From: Edolisoma coerulescens
Lineage: Eukaryota > Chordata > Aves > Passeriformes > Campephagidae
Assembly (NCBI GenBank): GCA_013397115.1
Contig: VWZW01001325.1
Coordinates: 443,059 to 507,058 of the forward strand
DNA: 64,000 nucleotides
Direction: 5' to 3'
This document shows positions 26,329 through 38,974 of the stretch, one piece after another. The translations under genes and the position numbers were made by a program. The first letter of the stretch is position 1. Every line of letters begins with the position of its first letter. Below the pieces are notes generated by a model. The model was given only the letters and a program-made list of their open reading frames with translations, made no database searches and had not been told where the DNA came from.

Positions 26329-26448
26329 ACCTTCCCACCAGCTGTCAAAAGTAACATCAAAATACCCCTGTGTATCAAGATCTTTGCTACCTTCCCATTA
26401 GCTGTTAGAAGAAATATCAAAATATCCCTGTAGATCTAGACCCCTGCG
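26329..26448. repeat. 60-bp tandem duplication, two diverged copies
   Basis: Copy 1 (26329-26388) and copy 2 (26389-26448) both begin ACCTTCCCA and align without gaps. I count 14 mismatches in 60, many of them transitions, so the duplication is old. Confidence 0.85.
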
Positions 26449-29149
26449 AGATGCACAGACCTCCTGTGACATTTTATCATGAGGCAATTGTGAACAATGG
26501 TTCCAGTGATGCGCCACACAGGTCAAACCCCGTGGTAGGGCCAGACTCTCTGACAGAAGTGGCATCAAGACCAAAGTGCTCCCATCAAAACACAGCACCC
26601 TGACTGCTGCCCAGCCTTGTGTTAAGCACAGCAAGGATAACCAGGCAGGATACAGACTCCAGGTGGGTCATATGTTGAGCATTCCTTGTTCCAAACATCA
26701 CTTGACATCCTGGCTGACATATCTTAAAAGATATTGACTCTAAACCACCTAGTCCAATCAGAATTTTATTTGTATTGACCTGGATTAGAGGCAACCTGAT
26801 TTTACACTTCTGCCTTTGTATGTGTCCACTGGGCATGTGTTCAGCCTTGCTCATGGTTGGACATGGGGGAGTGGAGCCATGGCAGGCTCATCTGTATCCA
26901 GTAACCCCCAACAAAAATGAGTATATTTCCATTTGGGTTTGAGGGGAAAGTTACCACTGTGAATTGTGTATTTCTCTCTTTCCTTACTCGTAAATTGGTG
27001 TGTCTGCATACAGCCAAAATTCACGCCCACAAACAAGGTATAAGTACTTATATACATTCACATGAAATAAAAGAAGCTTCTTCTATTAATACCAGTAATA
27101 GCTGACAAGCTAAGCAATGTTCAAAAATATTTTTGTTCATCTCACTGAAAGTAGTAGATTTCAAACCTCACAACGATTGTTAAAAGACAGGTTTTCTTAG
27201 TAGGAAATATAAAAAACAATTTAAATAATTTCAGTATCGCATTTAAAACAAGTACATTACAAAAAGAAAGATGGAAAATGTCTGAATAAATACTGATTGC
27301 TGATTCTGTACATAATTTTGATTTTTCATGTTAAACATCAGTTTCTATCAAGGACCTGCTTCTGAATTGGAAATTTTATCATAAAAAAATTGAATGGCGG
27401 ACTACCAAGAAATGACAAGATTTTAACACCATAATAAACATTAGGATCATGATCCATTATGCTTAACACTTACAAGCTTTTTTTTCCTGTAACCAGGATG
27501 CTTAAAAACTTGTTCAAAAACAGAAAGCAAAGCTAAGAGTCTTATGTAACAGCATAATTTCCGAACTGGTTTACTTAAGGCCACACCACACCAAGATCAA
27601 GTTTTTCTAATGGAAGATGGCTTGTTTTTTATTGGTTTGGGTCTATGCAAGGTACTTTAAAAACACAAGAGAATGAATGACACTGAGTAGGTCTGGTATT
27701 TGAGAAGGACGGTGAGGATGCAGAAGAATACATGAGAGTGAATGCACTGGAGGGAAAGACAGTATGTGTGAATGGTGGGGAAGGAGTGTAAGGAGTACGG
27801 GGGGTAAGAAAAGCAGCACTTGACAGGAAAACACAGGCTTCTGGAACAGGACTGGGTGTGCAATTGGAACTGAGAAGCATTGCTGAAAGACCAAGGAGAC
27901 TGTGCTGGGTTAGAATATATTAGAACAGGGAGAGATATCAGACGGGGTGGTTCCTATAAGGGAAAAAAAGGCAGAAAATACTCTGATAGCTGACAGTAAG
28001 TTGTAACTGAGGAGACCGACTGGGTGATAAGGGGCACAAATGGATCACGGCAAAGTGGCAGCACTTTCACTGATAAAGCCAGCAGTGGATGAACAGAGTC
28101 ATCCCTTGCACACCCTCAAGAACATTCATATTTTGCTTTTAAGTTGCAGGTTGAATTTTAAAATCAAGAAGCTCAGATCCCACTGGCCCAAATCCTCAAA
28201 GGAACAAGAGGTCCCTCCACCCTTTTCTAAAATGCATTGTCATAAAATACATCTCATCATTTGAACTCAACCTTGTAATTAATGAGGAACAAAACAGCTC
28301 TGAAGTATTTTGGTAATATTTGGTAATAATTGTAAGTAGCTTCTGCCCCAAACTACGAGAAAAAGAAAATAAAACTTAGCCTGAAATGACACATGACTTA
28401 ATAGCATAGAATACAATCTATGGAAAACCAGAGGTGTCTAGCTTCTGAAATTATACTGGCAATGAATCAAGGAGATTTGAATGCTAATCTTCTATAATAA
28501 TATATTAGAATTAGAAACATCATTAGCTCCTTAATAAATACAGGAATATCCCTTTCTAGCCATGGTAGGTCATGAGATAGCTGACCCAAAAGCTGTCTAC
28601 TCTCTCCTGTCCTCTACAGTTTTCACTGAAAAACCTGAACAACATCTTGAACCACTGCAATCTTCGACCCATAGTTCATTAATTGGTCACCTAAACTGAC
28701 TTCAGTAGTAGCAGACCAATTTACTCTGAGATGTGCACAGCATTTGGAGAGGCAATGGAACAGAGTTGCTCTTATGAACAGTTTGGTATTTTCAAATCAT
28801 GTGCAGCATAAGTAAGTAACTATTTTATCAAACGTACACAAAGATGTATATCCACACCCAAAAACCCCAAATCCCTTTTGGCCTCCTGAATGTCCAGTTT
28901 AAAAGTACAGTGCTGTGCAGTTCCACGCAGCAGAGGATGCCATCGTGACTCATGCGTTCTTGGGACTCACTTCCTGGGACCTACTGGAATGCAGACAATT
29001 GTGTCTACTGCACAGTCCTTGGAACATAGATAGAAAAGTAAACCCAGGTTAAGAAAGTTTTCACAGCATGGAGTCTCAATTTGTTTGTAAGTCTAAGTGA
29101 ACAGCAAATGGGGACCTCTGCATCTGTCAGTGCATATGGCTTCTAACTA

Positions 29150-29410
29150 GGGACAAGCTTTCCAAGCACCCTGAGCGGAGCGTGCTAAGCCAAACACGTA
29201 CGCGCGGGGAAGTGGTGCTCTGGCACCAGTGTCCCCAGCCAGGGGGGCTGTGTGGGGAGACTGTGTGGGTATGTGGAAGGAAGAAATGACAGAGAGGAAA
29301 AGGAGAGGAGGGAAGTCTGAGGGAGCAAACACATGCTGGTTTAGTCAAGAAATACCAGCCACCCTGTATCTCCACCCCTTGCTTTCCCTCACTTTGTCCT
29401 CGTAGCCGGC
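29150..29410. other. GC-richer patch in intron 1
   Basis: A locally GC-rich stretch with a small CpG cluster (ACGTACGCGCGGGG near 29197-29210), followed by a G-rich run. No gene or element recognised. Confidence 0.3.
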
Positions 29411-31215
29411 AGTCAAATACTTAAATACCAGTTTCTCACAATACAAGACTGGTCAGCGTGGTGCACCCTGTCACCTATGTGCCCCAGGTACAAAGCGCTG
29501 TCATGTATGATTCCTTTTCTCTCTTTTACTTCCCTACCTCCTTTCTTTACACAGCTGAGCCTGCGCAAGCACTGGCCATAAACAACTTGAGTCTTCTCTA
29601 TGGTCAAGGGCCCCACTGCAGTGCCTCAGGATCAGCCACTTGCTCCAACCTTAGCAGTATCAAATGCTTCCAACACTTCAGGCACAAGCCTGTTAAGCAC
29701 CTTGCAGGGAAAACATCCCTTTTGTATCACTGCATTTTACCAACTCATACAGCAGCATTTAAAGTCAGCAGTTTCTTTATCTTCCTCTTGCATCCAATCA
29801 AGTACATTGAGGAACATATGCCACCTGTGCTTTGCATGTGGAACTCCCACTCCTGCTGAATTCTAATAATATTAGCAATAATAATAAATAACAATTTGTT
29901 ACTTATGTGCTCCCAGGACGAGAAGGCTTCAAGACACATGAGAAAATATATGCAAATATAGGGAAGAAAAAAGTAAATTTACCCTCAGGTACGCAAACCA
30001 CTAGGTTTAAAAAGTATACAAATACAGACATCACTGCCTGAAACAAAAAATAAGCCAATCAATCCCTAATAGATTAAAATTTAAATTCTCAGCTAGGTCC
30101 CTCCCTGCACAAGCAGCTCAAACAGTCTGAAGAGTCTGGCAGCATTTGCAGAGTTAAGATTCAGCCTCTTAAATTGTTTCACTTAGACTAATTAATAGCA
30201 AAAACCCGCCACCGCTCATGCGCTGCTTTACAAGGAAGGAAGGAATTAGTGAGGGATTTTACATCCTGCTCTGCTGCACATTCTACTCTACTTTACCAGG
30301 ACACCTAATATTCAGCTAGGAAAAATGCAGCAGTACTAGTTTTGTTTTAAGCTACACTGCGGAGTCCTCATGCACTTTAAAACAACTAACCTGACAGACA
30401 AGTGTGGCAAAAATACCTGAACCATGTCAGCTACACACAGATCTAAGTGGAAATTATTATATAATTGCACCTTTTGGCATATTTGTTTGGAAAACCTACT
30501 GTGAACTGGATGCTTGCAAGAGCAGTGGCAAGACAAGATGTTCAGGGAATGCAACTAGAGGCATTCAAATGTTACTTTCAAACTCTCAAGGGAAAATTGC
30601 ATGGATTTAGCTAAGTTGCCAGAAGGAGCCTTCATACAAATGAAAATCAGGTTATTTTCCCCTAACATTTCACATAAGCTTAGCCTGTTTTCATCCAACA
30701 GAATCCCCAAAATTTGCAGTATAAAAGCAATTTTACAATATTAAAAAAAAAAAAAAGCTTAATCACAGTTCTAATTGGGAGAGAGGCTTGTTTTTAAGTC
30801 TTACCAAAACATGCTTATAAATTCTAACTTACTTTAGTTTCTTCCTATGTGAAAAGTCTGGAAGTTTTACTTTAGCTTCCAAGAGATTTTGTTTTCTTCA
30901 GACTTGGGTTAACTTTTCCATCCACTAAACACAGCTTTTTCAGGGGTAGCATACTTAACTATGCCGAGTTGAAAAAAATCTTGCATTATACATAGTAATG
31001 GAACAAAGCCTGCAAGGCTTTGAAGACTAATAACAAATTCAGAGCCTTGGAAAATACAGTACTGGGAAAATGTAACTACACAAATAAATGCTGGCAAATA
31101 AGGCAAAATTTGAAAAAGCTTTCATTGGAAGGATGAAAGCTTTTCATAGTCACCCATTCAAAGCACTGGTCTACAAAGTTAAGTCAATTGTCAATTTTGT
31201 TTCTACCTTATATGC

Positions 31216-31250
31216 CATATATATATCCATATATATACATATATATATAC
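31216..31250. repeat. AT dinucleotide repeat
   Basis: Interrupted (AT)n microsatellite with a few C interruptions in intron 1. Confidence 0.85.
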
Positions 31251-33766
31251 CAGAACATAAAGATGAGAAGACTAGGCCTCTAATTCAAACACTTAAACCA
31301 CCCCCCCCCAAAAAACCTAGACTGAAAGGAGCTTGATGTTTTGCAAGAGTGTTTTGCAAGCAATAATATCACTTTTATTTCAAATATAGAAATATCCAAT
31401 GTGAACTTTCTTATATATCAATATTTATTTCACTCTTGAATTCTGCAGAAAGCATACAAACCTGTCACTGGTGGAGACCTTTTTTACATTTACTGTCTGA
31501 AATTGCATTAGCAATTAGAACTCCAAATGACAAGGAATTCTCTTCCCATGCTGAGCTTCTCCCAATATCAGAGTCTATATTAAAGTAGCACAATTAGAAA
31601 AATGTTTTCTAAATATCGCATTAGGATGTGCAGGCACTCACAACACCTATTATTAGATATGGAAGGTTGCAGCACAGAAAATACTTCATCTAATGGAAGG
31701 AATCTAAGATTGTTTGTATTGGTTTGTTCAGGTAAATACATACTCATAATCCTTCAGAAGGAATCTCACATATTGTGTTCAATACACGGCAGAATTGCCT
31801 ATTTTTTCTTTATTACATTCTATTGTGGTTTTACTTTACTTAAATCTGCAAACTTATATCTGTGGAATGTGAGGGTTTTGTAATTTCATAAAGGTTTCTT
31901 TTTTTTTACTTTTGGATCAACTTCAATTTTGTTGTACAGTGGCATATTAGCACATTGGAGATTTCCACCAATCCAATAATAAAATATTTTTATCATGTGA
32001 GGGTTTCCCAGTTTTCAGATAATCAAGTTTCTTTTTCTTCTCTTTCAGCCTAAGGACAAAACAAGTAACTACCCACATGGACATCTACCCTACAAGTGTT
32101 TGTATATCCTAAGGTTGATGTAACTGCAAAGAATCAAGTGGAATTTGATTTTTATTACAAATATATTTAATTTAAAACACTAAGTTTGCAATTTTCTATA
32201 CTAGTAAAGAATATTATTTGATAGGTTATATAGATCTTTACTACAACTTAAGGAGGTCAATCTTCCAGAATTTATTTCCTGTGTAAACTTACATGGCTGC
32301 ATTAACATAACACAAATATAAGGTCAAAAATACACTGATTAAATAATTTTTATATATTTATATTCACAATGGATTAGGACAGCTAATGACCCAAATGACT
32401 TCAGCAAAGAACACTAACATAGAACACTAGATGTGTTGTCCTTGTTTAAACTAATTGCTTAATACAATTTTGCCATATGAAGGCATATAAAATTATCTGA
32501 ATTATCCTTACCACTACAATAAAATTTTAAAGAAAATAATTCAACTGTAATACAACTTAAGTAAATAGGATGTTTAACAAAGGGCAACAGAGAGACTATG
32601 AAACTAACTTCTTGAAGTTGTCATCATTTGAAACTGTTCTGGCAAAACTCTACAGGCTGTACACTGGTGTAAAGCACAGTCACATATCACTTACCTACTC
32701 CAAGTTCTAAAATAGTATTATTGACATTAGTTAAATCTATCATCATAGAAAGTGATCCCGATTTTTCCTCTCTTCCATTCTCCTCCTTTATGCTGCCAAC
32801 CCTATTGCCAACACAAATAGTTCAAGACAGCCATAACTTCCCTGAGAATTCCCAAATTAAATGTACATCATACTTAAGTACAATTGTAAAATAAAGGCAG
32901 ACTAATGCAATGTGAAAACGGAACACTTCAATGTAGTGCTGAAATTCCACTCAATTTGTAATAGCGCTACCAACAGCAAATGGAAAACACGGATCTATGA
33001 ATAAAAAAGGGTGATACTACTATATTTTTATTACTGCATCAACAGCACTATACATTACTGCTCCCCAGACATGTTTACAGCCTGAGAGTAAAAAAAAAAA
33101 GCTCTGAAACACTTAAAAGGCTCTCCTATGTATATTGTTGCCTTTTCTCTCAAATACATTAAGTATCATTAAGAAACTTCACCTTGTTATTCCTGAAAAA
33201 GCAATCCCTTTCTATGTAAACTGATAAATTCTCCATTGACTGTATTCTCTGCTATAGTAAAACCACAAAGATATTTAGATATGATGATAAATTACTGCTG
33301 GGAATAATACATAGTAATATCTTAGACTTCTGTAATGTTTTCACTCAAAAGCCATACAGCACTTGAGTATCAGGGTAACTTTACAGATGATTTTACAGAT
33401 GATGAAAAAGGAAAGCAGAAGGTGAAATTTATTTTACTAAAGGAAATCCTGTAAAAAAGTCATAGTTATATTGAATAGAGTGTGGAATGTGTTTTCACTT
33501 TTGTCCTCTGCTTGTGGCAAGTGTAACCCATAGACTTGGCAATGAAATTTGCTCAGTTTCAGATAATACACCAATAGTACAGTTTATTATTCCTTAATTC
33601 TGAAACTTTTGGCCTCTAGTATTTTCTGGTCATTTTATTTCCTATCAGCTTGACTAAATCCAAATTGGGCACAAATCACCAAAAATTTTTTGTTGTGCTT
33701 TTTTAAACTGATACCTTTTTTTCTTGTCTAGTAACTGTATCCCATATAATTTAATAACTAATACAC

Positions 33767-33784
33767 TAAATAAATAAATAAATT
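33767..33784 (+). repeat. (AAAT)n microsatellite
   Basis: About four perfect tetranucleotide units in intron 1. Confidence 0.85.
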
Positions 33785-36700
33785 ATAAGTCTAACAATTG
33801 GAGTTTCTAGTCCTGTTGATAACATGGCCCTCTGAAAGTTTGAAAGACAAGGAACTAAGCTCTGATCACTTATTTGAACTTAATCAAACTAAATCTAAAC
33901 GTGTTTTCTGCAAAACAAATACAGCATTTACTGGCAAAAAATATGTGCTGGGAACAGAGCACATACCTGGTTTTTGTAGAACTCAATCTGCCAGACAATG
34001 TATAAAAATTCACACAGATATCCTGCTATTTGTTTCAAGAGAATAATAAATGTATAATGTCAGGCAGATTTCTATATGAGCAAAATCTGTTCCTCTCTAC
34101 TTTTGGCTGCCCTGAATCAAGTCACACGAATACCCAGGTTAATATTCTGATATTCAAAATGGGACCATTAATTTTATGACCATTAATCATAAAACACAAC
34201 ACTTGAGACTGCTTCCAAAAATCTGGCCTTGCTTTTTTGTCTCTTTGCAGCCTATCAGAGAGACCTTAGGATTATAAAATACAAAACCAAAAACCCGTAA
34301 GATTGTTAATACATGTGCACTAGTATCTTGGTTTACTCTACTTTCTTTGAGGAATAAAGTTTCCAGAGAAACTGCACAATGAAAACTACAAGCCATTTAG
34401 ACCAGCACATCCCTTACTTAAGGAGGTACACACTTATTTCAACTTTAAGTTACTTTCCTGCTAATTATTACACACAACCCAAACACAGAAAGTAGATTTG
34501 GTCTTCTTTTGGCACCCACAGGCTCCACGTCATTCCAGAAGACAAAATCTATTTATTTTTGCCTCCTCTCCCAATAACAGTAAGAGATCCAAGAGAAACT
34601 GAAGAATAAAATGCAATAGCAACTTTTAAACAAGTTGGTGCAATGGATTCCTCAACAAACCTGTATTTATAAAGGCAAGTGTGTGATTGCAGTGTATGCA
34701 GGATGACCTAGTTATCTTGCAATCAAGTATTATAATCTTAAATCCAGCTACTTCAAATACCTACAGAACTGAGTAAGGAAAATTTCCGAGGGATTTACAT
34801 AGCTGACAAACTTGTTGCAAAGAATCATGTTTGCTGGCATCATTTCTGGCCTAACTTAACTTTCAGCTATGAGGCTCAACAATGAATTTATGGGATGTGG
34901 CACAGGACAGTGCTGTCCTGCAGCATTCTATTAAGTACAAAATGGTGAATCTAAGTTAAACAAAGGCAGCTATAAAAGAAATTTTAGGCCTGTTTCTTGA
35001 AATATCCCATCTGAATCCAATTCTTTGCTGTTTTCACAGGATTAACCTGGAGGCTTGGTTTGTGTTTTGAGTTTAAATGAAAGGAACAGGTAGTTTTGAA
35101 GTAGCCTGAATATTCAGTTCCATAATTCCATTTTCTGGGCCCATCGACTGATCTTGGCAGCAACTCTTTACTTCTTCATACCTTGGTTTTCCACTCTATA
35201 CATGACAAAGAAGACACTGCTCTCTCTTCTGTGTGGGCTTTGGAATACACAGGTACTAGTCAGGTATCCTTACCACCTTTTGAATAAGCAGGGTAAGTAT
35301 CTACCACCCCTCCATACCAAGAAGAACGTCTGAAGTGGAGATACTACTATCAGTAGCAACTGTCAGGAGCATCTTGAGTGTAATGTCAAAACATACTGCC
35401 TGTGCACTGCTTCATAAACCAGAAAAATATTCCAATGACACAGGGGTTTTAGGGAATGTTGCCACCACATTTGCAAGTGCAAAAAACCTGTGGTAAGTTA
35501 TCAGAATGACAGCAGTTAAAAGAAGTCATTGGTTGCACTTGTCTTCTTTCCTAATTCAAGGACAGGAGAGATTAAGAATGAGCATTGGCATCCAAAACAT
35601 GACTTAGATACGAACATCCAAAATACTTTGGATGGATTGGGACATTACATTTGTATTAAACAACTTCCTCATAATGCTCAACTTCCGTGAACAGTGTGAG
35701 ACCTCAAAGTCCACTGTTCAAATCATTGCATACACTTCTATGTTTTACTGTCCTGTGTTTTAGAGTCCAAACTACTAGATTTTCATAATTCAATTCAAAA
35801 GTGTATTATCTGCGGATAACTGCAAATCATTTCCCACGGCACTTCTGCAAAGCCAGCTACTTAAAACTCCAAGAGATTTCTGGATGCTGAGACTGGAACG
35901 AACATCCCTTTACAAATGGACAGATGGAAAAAATTCCAGATTACTTTTCAGATTAAAGTCATAAAATGACTTTTCTCAAAAACTGGTAGCAGTTTTTGGA
36001 AGCAGAAAGAACTTCTACGTGCTTCTGTGATGTCAAAGATGAAATCTCTGTTTGTGGAGGTACAATCTGTAGCAAGAACACACGTCTGCCAAGACTCTGG
36101 CATTGATGATATTTTGTCTAGACAGCCTTTGAATGTGACTGACACAGGAACAGTGCACATGGCTGAGCAAACTGAAACTTATGGAAGAGATTTTCAAGAC
36201 TTAGGCAAGATACAGGATTTTGGAGATGTGCCTAACATCCTCCAACCATGCCTCCTGGTATCCTCCTCAGGAGTCTAACTGTTTCTGTTTTGTCAAGTCT
36301 CCCAGTTGTCCCAGGGAACAGAGAGATAGATTTGCTTACATAAGATGCTAGCAGGGCCATTTGGATATAAGGAAATATTGTCAGCAAGTGGAGAGGTCTG
36401 CGTGCTGGCTAGTCACTGAGAAAGGCATTCAAGCCCGTGAGTTGTGTGTTATTTTGAAGGATTGAAGACCGTAAGATATTGCTAAATCTTTTCTCAACTA
36501 CTGGGCTTGACCATGAGAAACACATGGCAACTCTTAGCTAAAGGACAGAAATTACTAGCTGCAGTTGGTAACTATTCTAGGTATTTTAGAAAGCACTGTG
36601 TATTTACCTTGACCTTTTGAGATCTGACAGAAGTAGCCTGAACAATGTACATGCTTTGATGGAAAAGTCCACGTGAACTTGCCATAGACAAGGCTGTAAT

Positions 36701-38218
36701 TTTGGGGAAACGATGACTATCATTTACAGTTAAATTTTCACTGTGTGACAGCCCTGGTTGACTTGTCCCCAACCAACTGTCAGGGCTAGGAGAAAAGAGA
36801 AAAGGTGAAGGACACTTAAAGAGATTATCGGCTTTTAGCTTTAGCTGGTTCACTTCAAGTTCAACTGTCACTGAAGAGAACAGCTACCCTGCTAACTTAC
36901 TGGGATTTTATGCTAACTTCTATTAACCAATATTAGAGACAGTACTGTTCAGCAGCCCAAAAGGAAAAAAATTAGATTCTAGTTTGTCCTCCAGAGAAAC
37001 ATCAAGACACCAATTTACAGTTCCAGTAAGCACCAGTTACTGCTGTTGATCCTCAGAGCTCCAGCACATTTTTGCACCTACAAAAAAAAAATTATCCTGG
37101 CTAAGTGGAAAATACAGTTGATGCTTCTTCTCTGCAAACAAAATATGGACCTCAGTAATCTTTAACTTAATCCTGATACAGACATTTGCACACTTGACCT
37201 ACTTGGCTACTAGGGTTTGAATTTGGTCTCCAACCCCACAAACTCAACCTACTGAGTCAATATCATGCTTGTAGGCAATAGCAGCAATACTTGTGAATCT
37301 ACAATGAAGTTCTGAGAAAGGTGTTATCACTGGGAGGCACTGAAATACTTGCATTTCCAGACTTTTCAGTAACTGAGTTGGAACAGCAAAATTTCTCACC
37401 TAATTACACCTTGGATACAAAGAAAAAAAATATTTTTATCTAGGTACTAGGTGTAAGTTGGCTATCATATTTCTGAACCAGAAACCAAGTTTCTCCTCCC
37501 ATATCCCCTCTTCCTCCCGCCCCCTCTCCTCCCACCTGCACTAAGGGAACACTTGTTGTGGAGGCAGGAAGCCTAGGAAGCTCAGATTAAAAATAGCTCT
37601 GGCTAGCACCTGATGTTTTCCAGCAGGCCAGCATGCTGGTGACTCTTCCAGATCTGGACCCTTATGAAGAAATATGATGAAATGACACGTCTTTTATTTC
37701 ATATACCCGTTTATGGATTTGCAACCAAAACTAACTGGATCTGGCAAGTTGGAGTTGCCTGGCACTTCTTGCATCACTGACACACTGCACCTGTCACGGA
37801 TGGATTCCTCAGAAGGGCCAAAGGGAGCAAGACATATTTTATTTTGACAGCGTACGGGAGCCAGACGCCGGGCCAGCAGGTTCTGGTGTTCACTGTCGGC
37901 CATTAGAAAAGCCGAAACACATCATCAGCACTGGGGTGGGTGACAGGCCGTCAGGCGCACATTCCCCACGGCCGCTTACACGCAGCAGCCGCTCGGCTTT
38001 GTCCGTGCCTCTCTCCGTTCAAACCAGCCGGCTCCGCGGTGTCCAGCTGGCTCCTCTCACGGCCGGCCCTGCAGCCCCAACATGTCGCCGCCCCGCTTTA
38101 AGGTCACCGCATGGCGAAGCCGTCGAGCGCCGGGGGCCGCGATGCGCCCGGGCCGCGGCCGCTCCACGGGCAGCCCGAGGGAGGGGGCAGGGCCACGGCC
38201 GCCGCCGGGGGCACTTAC

Positions 38219-38359
38219 CAGGTCTATGAAGGTCAGAAATTTCCAGCTGCCTCCATAGGTCTGATGCGCGGGCATGTCAATGGCCTTGTAATTGCACAGG
38301 ATGGAGCAATAGGACAGGAGGATGGCGGCGCGCAGCACCTGGCAGGGCACCAGCGCCAT
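38219..38359 (-). CDS. AIG1: AIG1 exon 1 (coding part), androgen-induced gene 1
   Basis: This exon encodes residues 1-47, from MALVPCQVLR to FLTFIDL, which I recognise as the highly conserved N-terminus of AIG1. The protein is a multi-pass membrane hydrolase of the AIG1/ADTRP (Far-17a/AIG1-like) family that cleaves fatty acid esters of hydroxy fatty acids using a Thr/His pair. The catalytic Thr43 is present (codon at 38231-38233); the His partner (about residue 134) would be in a later exon outside the window. Residues about 11-25 form a first hydrophobic segment, and a second begins near residue 40 and continues into exon 2. The start codon is in good Kozak context (A at -3, G at +4). The frame stays open far upstream, but that peptide is CpG-island sequence unlike the family, so Met1 is the start. 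The donor at 38218-38213 reads GTAAGT, phase 0. Confidence 0.95.
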
Positions 38360-38380
38360 GTTTGCGGCGCGGGGTGCGCT

Positions 38381-38490
38381 TCCGTGTGCCTGTGTCTGTG
38401 TCCGTGTCTGTGTCCCCGTGTCCCCGCGTGTGTGTGGCCGTGTGTCCCGGTGTGTGCGCGTGTATCCCTGCGTGTGTGTGCGCGCCGTGC
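38381..38490. repeat. TG-rich minisatellite just upstream of the AIG1 start codon
   Basis: About 110 bp of irregular tandem GTGTCY/GTGTGY units (tgtgtctgtgtccgtgtctg and relatives) begins only 22 bp upstream of the AIG1 ATG. On the transcribed strand it is CA/GCAC-rich, so it is 5' UTR or core promoter. Alternating purine-pyrimidine runs such as CGTGTGTGTGCGCGC could adopt Z-DNA. The units are degenerate, so this is an old or slipping array and not a clean microsatellite. Confidence 0.85.
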
Positions 38491-38534
38491 GGGCGGGACT
38501 CCGAGCGCCCCCGCTGCCCCGGCCGGGGCGGAGC

Positions 38535-38535
38535 N
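38535..38535. other. Undetermined base (N) in the CpG island
   Basis: A single N in a very GC-rich stretch upstream of AIG1. It probably marks an assembly join or an unresolved GC-rich position; flanking sequence shows no obvious duplication. Confidence 0.9.
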
Positions 38536-38648
38536 TGCCTCCGCCCTGGCGGCGGGAGCGCGGCCGGGGGCGCCCGGGAGAGGCCGCCGGGGGGGCGCGG
38601 CTCTGGCTGTGCGCCCTGTCTGCCACTCCAGGGCTGCCCTCCGTGTGG

Positions 38649-38705
38649 CCGTACCCTTCATGTGTCCATAACCCACGTGTGTCCATACCCTACGTGTGTC
38701 CATAC
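38649..38705. repeat. 17-bp tandem repeat with an E-box, upstream of AIG1
   Basis: Three copies plus a partial of a 17-bp unit close to CCATACCCTACGTGTGT start at 38649, 38666 and 38683. The middle copy contains a canonical CACGTG E-box at 38674-38679. The third has TACGTG. The array is about 290-345 bp upstream of the AIG1 ATG at the outer edge of the CpG island. Confidence 0.8.
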
Positions 38706-38881
38706 AGCTGCCCCGCCGGGCAGAGCATTTGTTCTGCCCTCTGTGTTCCTGAGGCACCTTCAAGTTTCTCAGTGTTTCCACTGGTCCCACACAGACGTTT
38801 GCTAGAAGTGGGCTCTCCAATGCTTAGAAGCCTTGTGAGCTGGGAGCCTCCTGATCCTTGGGTTGAAGTACCGACATTACA

Positions 38882-38909
38882 TGGCATGATGCCCTGGGAC
38901 ATCATGCCA
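38882..38909. repeat. 10-bp inverted repeat at the CR1 5' edge
   Basis: TGGCATGATG (38882-38891) is the exact reverse complement of CATCATGCCA (38900-38909), with an 8-nt loop. It lies immediately before the recognisable CR1 homology. Confidence 0.6.
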
Positions 38910-38974
38910 AGGGACTGGAGCATTTTTCTTACAAGGAAAGGTTCAGGGAGCTGGGCCTGTTCAGCCTCGAGAAG

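Larger units (their letters stand above)
1948..38218 (-). other. AIG1: AIG1 intron 1 (36.3 kb)
   Basis: This intron is bounded by a GTAAGT donor below 38219 and a pyrimidine-rich CAG acceptor above 1947. It holds the transposable element remnants, tandem repeats and hairpins listed separately. Between them (for example 4.2-12.0, 12.3-17.6, 20.0-26.3 and 26.5-37.9 kb) I see AT-rich unique-looking DNA without exons, RNA genes or recognisable elements, apart from short GC-rich patches near 6.07-6.26, 22.44-22.75 and 29.15-29.40 kb and scattered A-tracts. Confidence 0.9.
37930..38640 (-). promoter_or_regulatory. AIG1: AIG1 CpG island, promoter and 5' untranslated region
   Basis: A dense run of CpG dinucleotides surrounds AIG1 exon 1 in otherwise AT-rich DNA, as at a TATA-less housekeeping-type promoter. 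It spans the start of intron 1, the whole coding part of exon 1 and the region just upstream. I see no convincing TATA box before the ATG at 38359, and the transcription start cannot be placed by eye. A single undetermined base at 38535 lies within it. Confidence 0.8.

Noticed and set aside
30741..30755. Poly(A) tracts (also at 8564, 25637, 33090, 61792) as tails of processed pseudogenes
   Set aside because: No recognisable gene-derived sequence precedes any of them.
34903..34920. Near-palindrome CAGGACAG-TG-CTGTCCTG as an androgen response element, tempting because AIG1 is androgen-induced
   Set aside because: The half-sites AGGACA and TGTCCT are spaced by 4, not 3, and depart from AGAACA/TGTTCT; as an RE1 (REST) site it has only one matching half.
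38360..38686. N-terminal extension of AIG1 upstream of Met1
   Set aside because: The frame is open for 109 codons only because it is CpG-rich repeat sequence; the peptide is low complexity (Thr/His/Arg/Pro), contains an undetermined residue and does not resemble the family.
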